This document shows, piece after piece, positions 42,835 through 54,975 of a stretch of DNA of 64,000 bases; positions within the stretch are counted from its first letter, which is position 1; the number at the start of each line of letters is the position of its first letter. The DNA comes from Corydoras sp. C115 (Eukaryota; Chordata; Actinopteri; Siluriformes; Callichthyidae). The translations under genes and the position numbers were made by a program. Below the pieces are notes generated by a model. That model had not been told where the DNA came from. It saw only the letters and a list, made by a program, of their open reading frames with translations, and did not search any database. The stretch spans positions 217,890 to 281,889 of the forward strand of contig JAFMOC010000377.1 in NCBI GenBank assembly GCA_019802505.1, written 5' to 3'.

Positions 42835-42839
42835 GTACA

Positions 42840-42851
42840 TACACAATACAT

Positions 42852-42882
<31 letters not shown>

Positions 42883-43800
42883 ATATACACAGACACAGGG
42901 TGCACACACAGACACAGCGTACAGACACAGCGTGCACACACAGACACAGCGTACACACACAGACACAGCGTACACACACAACACGGTGTACAGACACAGT
43001 GTACACACACGATACACACACACACACACATACAATATACACAGACATACAATATGCACACACACACAATATACGCAAACAATATACACAGACATACAAT
43101 ATGCACACACACACACAATATACGCACACAATATAATGCAGACATACAATATACGCACACAAATATAACAGACACAAATAACACACACACACAATATACA
43201 CAGACATACAATACACACACACACACACAATATACACAGACATACAATATGCACACACACACACAATATACGCACACAATATACACAGACATACAATACA
43301 CACACACACACACAATATACACAGACATACAATATGCACACACACACACACAATATACACAGACATACAATATGCACACACACACACAATATACACAGAC
43401 ATACAATACACACACACACACACACACACACAAAATATACACAGACATACAATATGCACACACACACACAATATACACAGACATACAATATGCACACACA
43501 CACACACACACACAAAATATACACAGATATGCAATATGCACACACACACACAATATACGCACACAATATACACAGACATACAATATGCACACACACACAC
43601 ACACACACAATATATACGCACACAACATACAGACATACATACACACACACACACACAATATACACAGACATAACAAATACACACACACACACACACAATA
43701 TACACAGACATACAATATGCACACACACACACAATATACGCACACAATATACACAGACATACAATACACACACACACAATATACACAAACATAAAATATG
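42840..43800 (+). repeat. CA-rich complex array, first part
   Basis: Units of roughly ACACAGACATACAATATGCA plus (CA)n and often CAATATACGCACACAATAT, repeated about twenty times with variable CA length. Before this come about six CACACAGACACAGCGTA units. Confidence 0.9.
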
Positions 43801-44471
43801 CACACACACACGGCTTGTACACACACTCTCCTTATACACACGCACAATATGCACACATGGCGTACACACAAAGACACAGTACACACACACAAACACACAC
43901 ACACAGATGTGGCAAACAAACATGGACGCACCATACACACAGACACAGTGTACACACACAGATGCACCATACACACACAGACACAGTGTACACACACAGA
44001 TGCACCGTACACACACAGACACAGTGTACACACACAGATGCACCATACACACACAGACACAGTGTACACACACAGAGGCACCATACACACACAGACACAG
44101 CATAGACACAAAAACGTGCTGCACACACACATGGATGTGCCGAACACCCACAGACGTGCAACAGACAAGGACAAGCTGCCTGCACACACACACACAATAC
44201 ACACACCACACATACACACACAACACACTACACACAAGGATTGCACAGCTTACCCACAGACGCATGGCCCAGACACACTGGACAGTGCTGCACACACACT
44301 ACACACACACACACATACACACAGCACACACACACACACATGGATGTCAGCCGTGCGAGATGTACCCACAGAGACTGTGCCCCAGACACAGCACTGAAGA
44401 CGTGCTGCACGTACAACACACAGACACACGAGATGTGCAAAGTACCTAACACAACGATGCACACACACACA

Positions 44472-44502
<31 letters not shown>

Positions 44503-44678
44503 TGATGCACTGCGTACAACACAGACACACGACGTCCGGCACACACACAATACACACACCCATGGATGCACTGCGTTACACACAGACGTGCCCCACACAC
44601 TGACGTGCTACACACACACACACACACATGGATGCACACCGCGTACCCACACTGACGTGCCCCAGACACAACTGACGT

Positions 44679-44715
<37 letters not shown>

Positions 44716-45026
44716 GATGCACGCGTACCCACAGACGTGCCCCAGACACACTGACGTGCTGCACACACACACACACACACATGGATGCACTGCGTACCCA
44801 CAGACGTGCCCCAGACACACATGGACACACACCACACATGTATGGCAGCGCAACCACAGACGTGCCCCAGACACACTGACGTGCTGCACACACACACACA
44901 CACACACAAGATTGTGCCAACAGTAACCACAGACGTCTGCCCCAGACGACACCACACACCACACACACACACCATGCACAGCAACACACACACAACAGAC
45001 ACTGCCCCAGACACCACACTGACGTG

Positions 45027-45063
<37 letters not shown>

Positions 45064-45538
45064 GATGCAGCGCGTACCCACAGACGTGCCCCAGACACAC
45101 TGACGTGCTACACACACACACACACATGCACTGCACCCACAGACACACTGGATGACGTGCTGCACACGTACACACACACAGCACACACATGACACACACC
45201 ACACACACACACACACACGACATGGATGCACAGCACACCACAGACGTGCCCCAGACACACTGACGTGCTGCACACACACACACACACACATGGATGCACC
45301 GCGTACCCACAGACGTGCCCCAGACACACTGCTGCACACACACACACACACATGGATGCAGCGCTTACCCAACAGACGTGTGCCCCAGACGTGCTGCCAC
45401 ACACAACCATACACATGACGTGCCACATACCCACAGGACGTTGCGCCCACACACACACACACACACACACACAAGCGTACACCACACAGCACACACACAC
45501 ACATGGATGCACTGCGTACCCACAGACACACTGACGTG

Positions 45539-45570
<32 letters not shown>

Positions 45571-45667
45571 GGATGCACTGCGTACCCACAGACGTGCCCC
45601 AGACACACTGACGTGCTACACACACACACACATGGATGCACTGCGTACCCACAGACACACTGACGTG

Positions 45668-45722
<55 letters not shown>

Positions 45723-45766
45723 GATGCACCGCACACCCACAGACGTGCCCCAGACACACTGACGTG

Positions 45767-45821
<55 letters not shown>

Positions 45822-45935
45822 GATGCACCGCACACCCACAGACGTGCCCCAGACACACTGACGTGCTGCACACACACACACACACACACACATGGATGCA
45901 CCGCACACCCACAGACACGCCGCACACAAATTTTA
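43801..45935 (+). repeat. CA-rich minisatellite, second part
   Basis: First ACACAGATGCACCATACACA-type units (43.9-44.1 kb). Then longer units combining GACGTGCCCCAGACACACTG, ACGTGCTG, a variable (CA)n and CATGGATGCACTGCGTACCC. Unit length varies between about 45 and 110 bp through CA number. Each unit carries a few CpGs in ACGTG. Confidence 0.9.
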
Positions 45936-46193
45936 AGAATTTGATATTTCGTGCCCAATAACATAAAAGTATCACTGTACTTACAACGTTAATGTTTTAT
46001 TTACATTAAAGGCTCTTTAATGTAAATAAAGTGGATTTATATTTTGGTCTTTTTAATAATTTATATTCTGCACAGGACCCTGAAATAAAATAACAGTTTA
46101 TCCAGAAACTAAACAAAGAGCTACGTGAACAAAATCTCTTAAAAGTCTCTGAACCTTGCTGTTCTGTTAAACATGCAGCTCTGTTCTTGGCAG
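45936..46193. other. Unique intron sequence before exon
   Basis: About 255 bp of AT-rich single-copy intron DNA between the CA array and the acceptor TTCTTGGCAG. Confidence 0.6.
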
Positions 46194-46339
46194 GTTAATG
46201 GTTTCGGGTTCCGCTGCTCTCCCCAAGCCTGTTCTGGAGCGTTGGGAGGAAATCACTGCTCACACGCTGCTGGAGCGCTACGGCATGACCGAGACGGGCA
46301 TGGTGCTGTCCAATAAACTACACGGACCACGCATCCCCG
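46194..46339 (+). CDS. acsf3: ACSF3 coding exon 4 (residues 329-378)
   Basis: 146 nt, phase 2 to 1, between TTGGCAG and GTACTG. It encodes LMVSGSAALPKPVLERW and HTLLERYGMTETGM. SGSAAL and YGMTE (residues 358-362) are the A4/A5-type motifs that contact adenine and the acyl-adenylate. Its length is not a multiple of three, so skipping would shift the frame and remove the active-site motif. It is flanked by CA- and GT-rich giant arrays. Confidence 0.93.
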
Positions 46340-46419
46340 GTACTGACTTCACTCCACAGACAAATCAACCAATCAGACGGCAGATTTACTCTCCCACTCA
46401 AATGGAGCTGATCATTAAT

Positions 46420-48904
46420 TAGTCGTGCGTGCGTGTGTGTGTGCGTGTGTGCGTGCGTGCGTGCATGTGTGCGTGCGTGCGTGCATGTGTGCGTGCGCGT
46501 GTGTGTGTGAGTGTGTGTGTGCATGTTTGTGAGTGTGTGTGAGAGAGAGTGTGTATGTGTATATGTGTTTGCGCATGCACATGAAGATGTGTTTGAGTGT
46601 CTGAGTGTCTGTGTGAGTGTCTGTGTGAGTGTCTGTGTGAGTGTCTGTGTGAGTGTCTGTGTGAGTGTCTGTGTGAGTGTCTGTGTGAGTGTCTGTGTGA
46701 GTGTCTGTGTGAGTGTCTGTGTGAGTGTGTGTGTGAGTGTGTGTGTGAGTGTGTGTGTGAGTGTGTGTGTGAGTGTGTGTGTGAGTGTCTGTGTGAGTGT
46801 CTGTGTGAGTGTCTGTGTGAGTGTCTGTGTGAGTGTCTGTGTGAGTGTCTGTGTGAGTGTCTGTGTGTTTGTGTGTGAGTGAGTGAGTGTGTCCTGAGTT
46901 TTTGTGTGAGTGTCACAGACTGTGTGGAGTGTGTCGTGTGACAGTGTCTGTGTGAGTGTGTGTGTGAGTGACGTCTTGTGAGTGTCTTGTGTGTGATGTG
47001 TGTGTGAGTGTCTGTGTGTTTGTGTGGGTGTGTGAGTGTCTGTGTGAGTGTGTGTGTGAGTGTCTGTGTGAGTGAGTGTGTGAGTGTCTGTTGTTTGTGT
47101 CTGTGTGAGGTGTGTGAGTGAGTGTCTCCGTGTTGAGTGTGTGTGTGTGTGTGTCGAGTGAGTGAGTGATGTGAGTGTCTGTGAGTGTGAGTGTGTGTGA
47201 GTGAGTGTTTGTGTGAGTGTGTGTGGTGAGTGTGGGAGTGTCTGTGTGTTTGTGTGAGTGAGTGAGTGTCTGTGCTGTTTTGTGTGTGTGTGTCTTGAGT
47301 GGGCGTGTGTGTGTGCGTTGTGTGAGTGTGAGTGTGAGTGTCCTGTGTGAGTGTCTGTGGAGTGAGTGTCCTGTGGTGAGTGTCTGTGTGAGTGTCTGTG
47401 TGAGTGTAGTGTGTGAGTGTCTGTTGTGTGAGTGTCTGTGTGAGTGTCTGAGTGTGAGTGGTCTGTGAGTGAGTGGTCCACCACTGTGTGAGTGTTTGTG
47501 TGAGTGAGTGTGAGTGAGTGTGTGTGTGAGGTGTCTGACAGTGTGAGTGAGTGTCCGTGTGAATGTCTGTGTGAGTGTCTGTGTGAGTGTCTGTGTGAGT
47601 GTGTGTGTGAGTGTCTGTGTGTTTGTGTGTGAGTGAGTGAGTGTCTGCGTGTTTGTGTGGGTGTGTGAGTGAGTGTCTGCGTGTGTGTGTGAGTGTGTGT
47701 GAGTGAGTGAGTGTGAGTGTCTGTGTGTTTGTGTGTGAGTGAGTGTGTGAGTGAGTGTCTGCGTGTTTGTGTGTGTGTGTGTGTGAGTGAGTGAGTGAGT
47801 GAGTGAGTGTGTGTGAGTGAGTGAGTGTGTGTGAGTGAGTGTTTGTGTGAGTGAGTGTGAGTGAGTGTGTGAGTGTCTGTGTGTTTGTGTGTGTGAGTGA
47901 GTGTCTGTGAGTGAGTGTGTGAGTGTCTGTGTGTTTGTGTGTGTGAGTGAGTGTCTGCGTGTTTGTGTGTCTGTGAGTGTCTGTGAGTGTGTGTGAGTGT
48001 GTGTGAGTGAGTGTTTGTGTGAGTGAGTGTGTGAGTGTCTGAGTGTTTGTGTGTGAGTGAGTGAGTGTGTGAGTGTCTGAGTGTTTGTGTGTGAGTGAGT
48101 GAGTGTGTGTGTGAGTGAGTGTTTGTGTGAGTGAGTGTGAGTGAGTGTGTGTGTCTGTGTGTTTGTGTGTGTGAGTGAGTGTCTGCGTGTTTGTGTGTCT
48201 GTGAGTGAGTGTGTGTGAGTGTGTGTGTGTGAGTGAGTGTCTGTGTGTTTGTGTGTCTGTGAGTGAGTGTGAGTGTGTCTGTGTGTTTGTGTGTGTGAGT
48301 GAGTGTCTGCGTGTTTGTGTGTCTGTGAGTGAGTGTGTGTGAGTGTGTGTGTGTGAGTGAGTGTCTGTGTGTTTGTGTGTCTGTGAGTGAGTGTGAGTGT
48401 GTGTGAGTGAGTGTGTGAGTGTCTGCGTGTTTGTGTGTGTGAGTGTGTGTGTGCGTGTTTGTGTGTGTGAGTGTGAGTGTCTGTGTGTTTGTGTGTGTGA
48501 GTGAGTGTCTGTGTGTTTGTGTGTGTGAGTGAGTGTCTGCGTGTTTGTGTGTGTGAGTGAGTGTCTGCGTGTTTGTGTCTGCGTGTTTGTGTGTGTGAGT
48601 GAGTGTCTGCGTGTTTGTGTGTGTGTGTTTGTGTGTGTGAGTGAGTGTCTGCGTGTTTGTGTGTGTGAGTGTGCTGTGAGGTGTGAGTGTGTGGTGTGTG
48701 AGTGAGTGTCTGCGTGTTTGTGTCTGTGTGTTTGTGTGTGTGAGTGAGTGTCTGTGTGTTTGTGAGTGTGAGTGTGTGAGTGAATGTGTGTGTGTCAGTG
48801 TGTGAGTGAGTGTTTCTTTGTGTATGTGTGAGTGAGTGTGTGTGTGTGTGAGTGATGTGTGTGTGTGTCAGTGTGTGAGTGAGTGTTTCTTTGTGTATGT
48901 GTGA

Positions 48905-48939
<35 letters not shown>

Positions 48940-49379
48940 TGAATGTGTGTGTCAGTGTGTGAGTGAGTGTTTCTTTGTGTGAGTGTGTGTGTGTGTGAGT
49001 GTGTGTGTGTGTGAGTGAATGTGTGTGTGTCAGTGAGTGTGTGAGTGAGTGTTTCTTTGTGCATGTGTGAGTGAGTGTGTGAGTGAGTGTGTGAGTGTGT
49101 GAGTGAGTGTGTGTGTGTCTGTGTGAGTGTGTGAGTGAGTGAGTGAGTGTATGTGTGTGTCAGTGTGTGAGTGAGTGTTCCTTTGTGTGTGTGTGAGTGA
49201 GTGTCTGTGAGTGTGTGAGTGAGTGAGTGAGTGTGTGTGTGTGTGTGAGTGAGTGAATGAATGAGTGTATGTGTGTGTCAGTGTGGGTGTGTGAGTGTTT
49301 CTTTGTGTGTGTCTGTGAGTGTGTGTTTGTGTGAGTGAGTGTGTGTGTGTGTGTGTGTGAGTGAGTGAGTGAGTGTGTG
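46420..49379 (+). repeat. GT-rich array (GTGAGTGTCT types), 3 kb
   Basis: Starts as (GT)n/(GCGT)n, then about 25 perfect GTGAGTGTCT/GTGTGAGTGT decamer-type units (46.59-46.86 kb). Irregular combinations of GTGAGTGAGTGT, GTCTGCGTGTTTGT and GTGTTTCTTTGTGTATGTGT follow up to 49379. The right end passes without a break into V-SINE sequence. Confidence 0.93.
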
Positions 49380-49535
49380 TGTACCCAGCAATAGTACAAT
49401 AGTACATGCATGTACCCTGCAATAGATTAGCGTCCTGTCCTGGGTGTATCTGCCCAGCGCCCGAAACGTTCTCCCCTGGATGTGCATGGGGAACCCCCTA
49501 CAACTTTAGTAGAGGATAAAGTGAAGATAATGAGC
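49380..49535 (+). mobile_element. V-SINE 3' half at the end of the GT array
   Basis: GTGTACCCAGCAATAGTACA, then ATTAGCGTCCTGTCCTGGGT, TGTATCTGCCCAGCGCCCGA and tail AGAGGATAAAGTGAAGATAA. The element's own GT-rich stretch is continuous with the array. Confidence 0.8.
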
Positions 49536-49645
49536 TGAGATTAATAATTAATAACCCACTTTGTTAATGATGTCCACCAATTTTAAAGTTTTGTAGTTTA
49601 CAATCCCTGTTTTTGGAAATATTTACATTTCGTCATTTAGCAGAT

Positions 49646-49912
49646 GGGGTGGCTTAGTGGTTGGCATGTTCTCCTCTCAGCGCTACGGATTCCCGGTTCG
49701 AATCCCAATCTGGGTAGAGTTTCCATGTTCTCCCCGTGTCCGCGTGGGTTTCCTCCGGGTTCTTCAGTTTCCTCCCACAGTCCAAAAACATGAATTCAAG
49801 GTGAATCAAATGCTCTAAATTGCCCCATAGAGTATGTTTGTGGCATGGATGAGCATGGGGAACCCCCTGCGACCCTAGTAGAGGATGAAGTGAAAGATAA
49901 TGGGTGAATGAT
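49646..49912 (+). mobile_element. V-SINE with internal deletion
   Basis: Head, B box and V-domain are present. After GCCCCATAGAGTATGTTTGT the element jumps to GGATGAGCATGGGGAACCCC. Confidence 0.78.
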
Positions 49913-50125
49913 GTATTGTTAGGGCTTCCTTGTTCTCCCTGTGGCTGCGTGGGTTTCCTCCGGGTTTTCCTCCCACAGTCCAAAAACATGGATCGAGATC
50001 TATTAAATGCTCTAAATTGCCCTGTGTCTGTGAGTGTGTATCTGGTGACAGATAGGCGCCCTGTTTTGGGTGTATCTGCCCGGCACCCAAAACGTTCTTC
50101 CCTGGATGGGCATGGGGAACCCATT
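49913..50125 (+). mobile_element. V-SINE, head-truncated
   Basis: Starts in the V-domain (GGCTTCCTTGTTCTCCCTG) and runs to GGGCATGGGGAACCC. A fragment of another repeat (CAATATCAATGCGTAATGTA, also at 54.81 kb) follows at 50126-50170. Confidence 0.72.
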
Positions 50126-50176
50126 CACTTTACATTCAATATCAATGCGTAATGTACAATACATTATTTTCCCCTA

Positions 50177-50388
50177 TGGATTCGAGGTTCGAATCTCAAT
50201 ATGGGTGGAGTCTAAAAACATGACTTCATGGTCAACTGAATGCTCCAAATTGCCCCATATAGAGTGTGTCTGTGTGAGTGAGTGTGTGTCCAGTTATAGA
50301 TTGGCACCCTGTCCTGGGTGTATCTGCCCAGCGCCTGAAACGTTCTCCCCTGGATGGTCATGCCCTTCCCCCCACCCCCACCAGAGGT
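50177..50388 (+). mobile_element. V-SINE with V-domain deletion
   Basis: B box GAGGTTCGAATCTC, then GGGTGGAGTCTAAAAACATG (V-domain missing), 3' half intact up to a C-rich end. Confidence 0.75.
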
Positions 50389-51071
50389 GCAGATCAAAAC
50401 TGCAGAACAGGGCATCCGATGCTACAGCAGCTCGTTCCCGATGAAATCAGCAGCAACCAATCACAAGTGGCGACCTGTTTATGATCTAGAACCGCTTTAA
50501 AACATGCGTAACGTGAACTACATCCATCAGCTCCACATTTCCCCAGACCATTTATTTAAAATGAATAAATAATAAGGTGCAGCATAGCAGGCTGCGGATA
50601 GGGGACATCAACAGCGCCGCTGACTGAATGAATGTCTCCTAATAACCACCTCTGAGGATTAACACCGTCTCTCCACCACGCACCGCCGCCCGTCCCGCCC
50701 GTCCCTGACAGCAGCTCGTTTGAAGCTCATAGGCAAAATCTACAAACACAGAACAACAAACGAGTTCCTTTGATTCCAGCAAAACAATGAGACGGTAGCG
50801 CACACCAGCCGCGAACGCGCTTAAGCGCTTTGATAATGCAGAACGCAGAACAAGCTTCGGCAGACAGGTCTGAAGTCATTTACATCAATGTTTCGGAATC
50901 CGCGACGGCGTTCCGCGAGCCTCGGGGAAGAATCGTTCTGTTTGGCTTTCTTGAGTTTGCCAGAGTCAAGTGTTCCTCAGAAGTGGGGCGTGTCTATTTT
51001 TGGTATCAAACACAATCGGAGTAGAACACCAACAATTACAAAGAACGGGAAGAGAACTACAAAAATTTAAC
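50389..51071. promoter_or_regulatory. Non-repetitive intronic island
   Basis: About 680 bp without repeat homology. It includes a GC-rich CACCGCCGCCCGTCCCGCCCG stretch at about 50682-50702 and GCCGCGAACGCGCTTAAGCG near 50810. No splice-bounded ACSF3-like exon is found. Possible regulatory sequence by exclusion. Confidence 0.25.
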
Positions 51072-51385
51072 AAACATCCATCCATTAACTTCCGCTTTGC
51101 CCTCTACTAGGGTCGTTTGGGGGGGGGGTTTCCATGCCCATCCAGGGGGGAAAAGTTTTGTGCGCCGGGCAGATGCACCCAGGACAGGGTGACAAGCTAT
51201 CACTGGGCACACGCTCACTCACACACTCTATATGGGGCAATTTGGAGAATTCAATTAACCTTGATCCATGTTTGAACTGTGGGAGGAAACCGGAGAACAC
51301 GCGGAGGAGACTCCACCCAAATTGGGATTCAAACCTGGATCCCCAGCACTGAGAGGAGAACATGCTAACCACTAAGCCATTGCTT
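51072..51385 (-). mobile_element. V-SINE, diverged, G run
   Basis: Minus-strand copy with tail CATCCATCCATTAACTTCCG, a G run (about 51119-51128) and several small deletions. Confidence 0.78.
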
Positions 51386-51394
51386 ACATAAAGC

Positions 51395-51590
51395 ACGGGG
51401 GGGCATCCAAGGACGTTTCAATCTATCATTGGGCACACACTCACTCACACACTACATGGGGCAAATTAGAGCAGCCTGTTTACCTTGAATCTATGTTTTT
51501 GGACTGTGGGAGGACACCGGAACCTGGATTTGAACCTGGATCCCCAGCACTAAGAGGAGAACATGCTAACCAGTACACCACAGCTTACAT
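51395..51590 (-). mobile_element. V-SINE fragment
   Basis: Minus-strand partial copy lacking most of the 3' part; head TGCTAACCAGTACACCA. Confidence 0.7.
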
Positions 51591-51597
51591 TATGAAA

Positions 51598-51912
51598 TTC
51601 ATTCATCCATTATCTTCCGCGTTATCGTCTACTAGGGGAGCAGGGGAGTTCCACATGCCCATCCAGGGGAGAACATTTCGGGCGCTGGGCAGATACACTC
51701 ATGACAGGCCCCTACGACAGGGCACCAATCTATCACTGGACACACACGCATACAGACACAATTACTCACTCTCTATATGGGGCAATTTGGAGCATTTAAT
51801 TGACCTTAAATCCATGTTTTTGAACAGTGGGAGGAAACCGGAGACCCGGAGTAAACCCACTTGGGGAGATTGTGATTCGAACCGGGAATCCCTACCACTG
51901 AGAGGAGAACAT
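51598..51912 (-). mobile_element. V-SINE, diverged
   Basis: Minus-strand copy with an inserted CCCTACGACAGGG and a shortened head. Confidence 0.75.
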
Positions 51913-51959
51913 TTATTTAAATATTTCCTAAATTGTGATATGTGTACAAACGTGTATAT

Positions 51960-52304
51960 ATCCATCCATTATCTTCCACTTTATCCTCTATTAGGGTCGC
52001 GGTGTGGTTCCCCATGTCCATCCAGGGGAGAATGTTTCGGGCGCTGGGCAGATAGACCCAGGACAGGACACCAATCCATCACTGGACACACACTCACTCA
52101 CACACACACTCTATATGGGGCAATTTGGAGAACTCAATTGACTTGATCCATGTTTTTGGACTGTGGAAGGAAACCGGAGAACCCGGAGGAAACCCACGCG
52201 GATACGGGGAGAACATGGAAACTCCACCCAGATGGGGATTCGAACCGGGAATCCCTAGCGCTGAGAGGAGAACATGCTAACCACTAAGCCACCGTGCCTC
52301 CAAC
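51960..52304 (-). mobile_element. V-SINE, full length
   Basis: Minus-strand copy with AACGTGTATATAT on both sides (about 51948-51960 and 52303-52315), a target-site duplication. Confidence 0.9.
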
Positions 52305-52331
52305 GTGTATATATTGATGTGTGTGTATATA

Positions 52332-53956
52332 CAGTGGGTTGCAAAAGTATTCATACCCCTTGAACTTTTCCATATTTTGTCACATTACAACCACAAACAT
52401 AAATATATTTCACTGGAATTAAATGTGAAAGAACAACACAAAGTGGTATACAATTGTGAAGTGGAAGGAAAATTATACATGAATCAACATTTTTTTTTAC
52501 AAATAAAAAACTGAAAAGTGCGACGTGCAAAAGTATTCAGCCCCCCTGAGTCAATACTTTGTGGAGCCACCTTTTGCTGCAATTACAGCTGCATGTCTTT
52601 TAGGGTATGTCTCCACCAGCTTTGCACATCTAGTGACTGAAATTCTTGCCCATTCCTCCTTGCAAAACAGCTCAAGCACAGTCAGATTGGATGGAGAGCG
52701 TTTGTGAACAGCAGTTTTGAGATCTTGCCACATATTCTCAATTGGGTTTAGGTCTGGACTTTGACTGGGCCATTCTAACACATGAATATTCTTTTTTTTA
52801 AACCACTCCATTGTAGCTCTGGCTTTATGTTTAGGGTCGTTGTCCTGCTGGAAGGTGAACCTCCGCCCCAGTCTCAAATCTTTTGCTGACTCCAACAGGT
52901 TTTCTTCCAAGATTGCCCTGTATTTGGCTCCATCCATCTTCCCATCAACTTTGACCAACTTCCCGGTCCCTGCTGAAGAGAAGCACCCCCAGAGCATGAT
53001 GCTGCCACCACCATATTTGACAGTGGGGATGGGTTTTCAGAGTGATGTGCAGTGTTATTTCTCCGCCACACATAGCGTTTTTTGCATTGTGGGCCAAAAA
53101 GTTTCAATTTTGGTCTCGTCTGACCAAAGTCACCTTCTTCCACATGTTTTGCTGTGTGTCCTCAACATGGCTTCTGGCAAACTGCAAACGGGACTTCTTA
53201 TGGTTTTCTTTTAACAATGGCTTTCTCCTTTCCACTCTTCCATAAAGACCACATTTGTGTAGTGCACGACTAATTGTTGTCCTGTGGACAGTTTCCCCCA
53301 CCTGAGCTGTGGCTCTCTGCATTAAGCATCCAGAGTCACCATGGGCCTCTTGGCTGCCTCTCTGATCAGTGATCTCCTTGTTCGGCCTGTAAGTTTAGGT
53401 GGACGGCCTTGTCTTGGCAGGTTTACTGTGGTGCCATACTCTTTCCATTTCCGGATGATGGATTTGAACAGTGCTCCGTGAGATGTTCAAAGCTTTGGAA
53501 ATCTTTTTATTAACCTAAGCCTGCTTTAAACTTCTCCAAAACCATATTCCTAACCTGTCTGGGTGTGTTTCTTTTGGACTTCATGATGCTGTTTGCTCCC
53601 CAATATTCTCTTAACCAACATCTGAGGCCGTCACGGAGCAGCTGTATTTGTACTGAGATTAGATTACACACAGGTGGACCCTTTTGAGTCAAATTAGCAC
53701 TCATCAGGCAACTTCTGATGCAATTGGTTGCACTCAGGGAAAAGGGGGCTGAATACTTTTGCACGTCGCACTTTTCAGTTTTTTATTTGTAAAAGAAATG
53801 TTGATTCATGTATAATTTTCCTTCCACTTCACAATTGTATACCACTTTGTGTTGGTCTTTCACATTAAATTCCAGTGAAATATATTTATGTTTGTGGTTG
53901 TAATGTGACAAAATATGGAAAAGTTCAAGGGGTATGAATACTTTTGCAACCCACTG
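52332..53956 (-). mobile_element. Complete Tc1-like transposon with IR/DR ends
   Basis: 1625 bp flanked by TA on both sides. Inverted ends of about 213 bp (52332-52545 and 53744-53956) begin with CAGTGGGTTGCAAAAGTATT. Each end contains a second, direct copy of the core (GCAAAAGTATTCAGCCCCC) at its inner edge, the IR/DR arrangement of one Tc1 subgroup. The enclosed transposase is broken, so the element is non-autonomous now, although both ends look intact. Confidence 0.93.
52551..53584 (-). pseudogene. Tc1-like transposase pseudogene
   Basis: Start-like MKSKRNTPRQVRNMVLEKF at 53584, C-terminal end at 52551. At least three frame changes are seen. The first HTH ends in a stop near 53512. The region around 53110 reads the first catalytic motif only in a third frame. 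The final 148 codons (52551-52997) are open and include FQQDNDPKH and SPDLNPIENMW. All parts of a roughly 340-residue DD34E transposase are present but not in one frame. Confidence 0.88.
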
Positions 53957-53958
53957 TA

Positions 53959-54022
<64 letters not shown>

Positions 54023-54058
54023 CACTGTACTGTATATATATACTGTATGTATATATAC

Positions 54059-54149
<91 letters not shown>

Positions 54150-54152
54150 TGT
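53957..54152. repeat. (TA)n microsatellite, about 195 bp
   Basis: Long TA runs broken by ACTGTACTGTATATATACTG and (TG)n, directly adjoining the transposon's right TA target dinucleotide. Confidence 0.95.
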
Positions 54153-54277
54153 ATATAACCCAAAATACATTTGAACAAAAGCAGCACACTTTCCGTGATG
54201 TCCAGATGTTCATCTCTGCTCTCAGCACCTCTCCATCTCTTTCTTCTGTGTGCTGGAGGGCATCATTACCCCGTGAG

Positions 54278-54316
<39 letters not shown>

Positions 54317-54714
54317 GGTGTAGAGCCCTGAATAAAACATGAAGCCCACGTTTGAGGTGTGTGTGTGTGTGTGTGTGTGCACGCGTCAAGACAGGAGTTT
54401 TAATGGGAGCTTCAGATGGGCAAGCCATCCTTCTCTGCAGCTCTGTTTTTCATTTTGGAACCCTACTTTTACACACACACACACACACACACACACGCAG
54501 TACCCTCCTGATTAGTCATATATAATTGTGAGTATTTAATACCACTATAATGACTCTCTACAGTGTTTTTAATGGGGTTAATGGGTGGATCTTTACAAAT
54601 CTTACGTAGATATTTGTGTTAACGCCTTTATTTCAGAACCGTGCCATTTATCCCGACGCATTTTGATTCGTTTATATGTCGGACAGATTATTTCACATTA
54701 TAAAACAGGTAGTT
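54153..54714. other. Intron sequence with GT/CA microsatellites
   Basis: Single-copy intron DNA carrying (GT)n at about 54281-54314 and 54357-54380 and (AC)n at about 54472-54497. No gene seen. Confidence 0.6.
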
Positions 54715-54975
54715 AAAGGTAAACAGGTACTTAAATCTGATTGGCTAAGACATTGGACCAATCGTGACGCGACATCATTGACAATAACACACACCTCTGA
54801 GCACTTTGCATTCAACATCAATGCGTGATATACAATCCATTATTTTCCCCTATGGTTTTTATAAAAGGTGTTCTGTACTTTGGCCACTAGATGGCAGTAT
54901 TTGATTGTTTGAGAAACCGTAATCCTGTTACTCAGCGGTCAGCGTTCTTTTTAAAAAACGGATAAGTTTACTAGA
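54715..54975 (-). repeat. ATCTAGTGG-family interspersed repeat
   Basis: Reverse orientation: TTGGCCACTAGATGGCAGTA, ACCGTAATCCTGTTACTCAG and, further left, TTAAATCTGATTGGCTAAG. It includes the CATTATTTTCCCCTATGG end that is also found near 50160. Confidence 0.6.

Noticed and set aside
42695..44295. Open frames of up to about 509 codons in the CA-rich array (Cys/Val/Tyr- or His/Thr-rich)
   Set aside because: Translation of (CA)n/(GT)n repeats; composition is that of the repeat and the same happens in all frames. Not proteins.
46318..47484. Open frame of about 388 codons and others in the GT array
   Set aside because: Simple-repeat translation (Thr/His/Ser or Cys/Val), no domain, no start or splice context.
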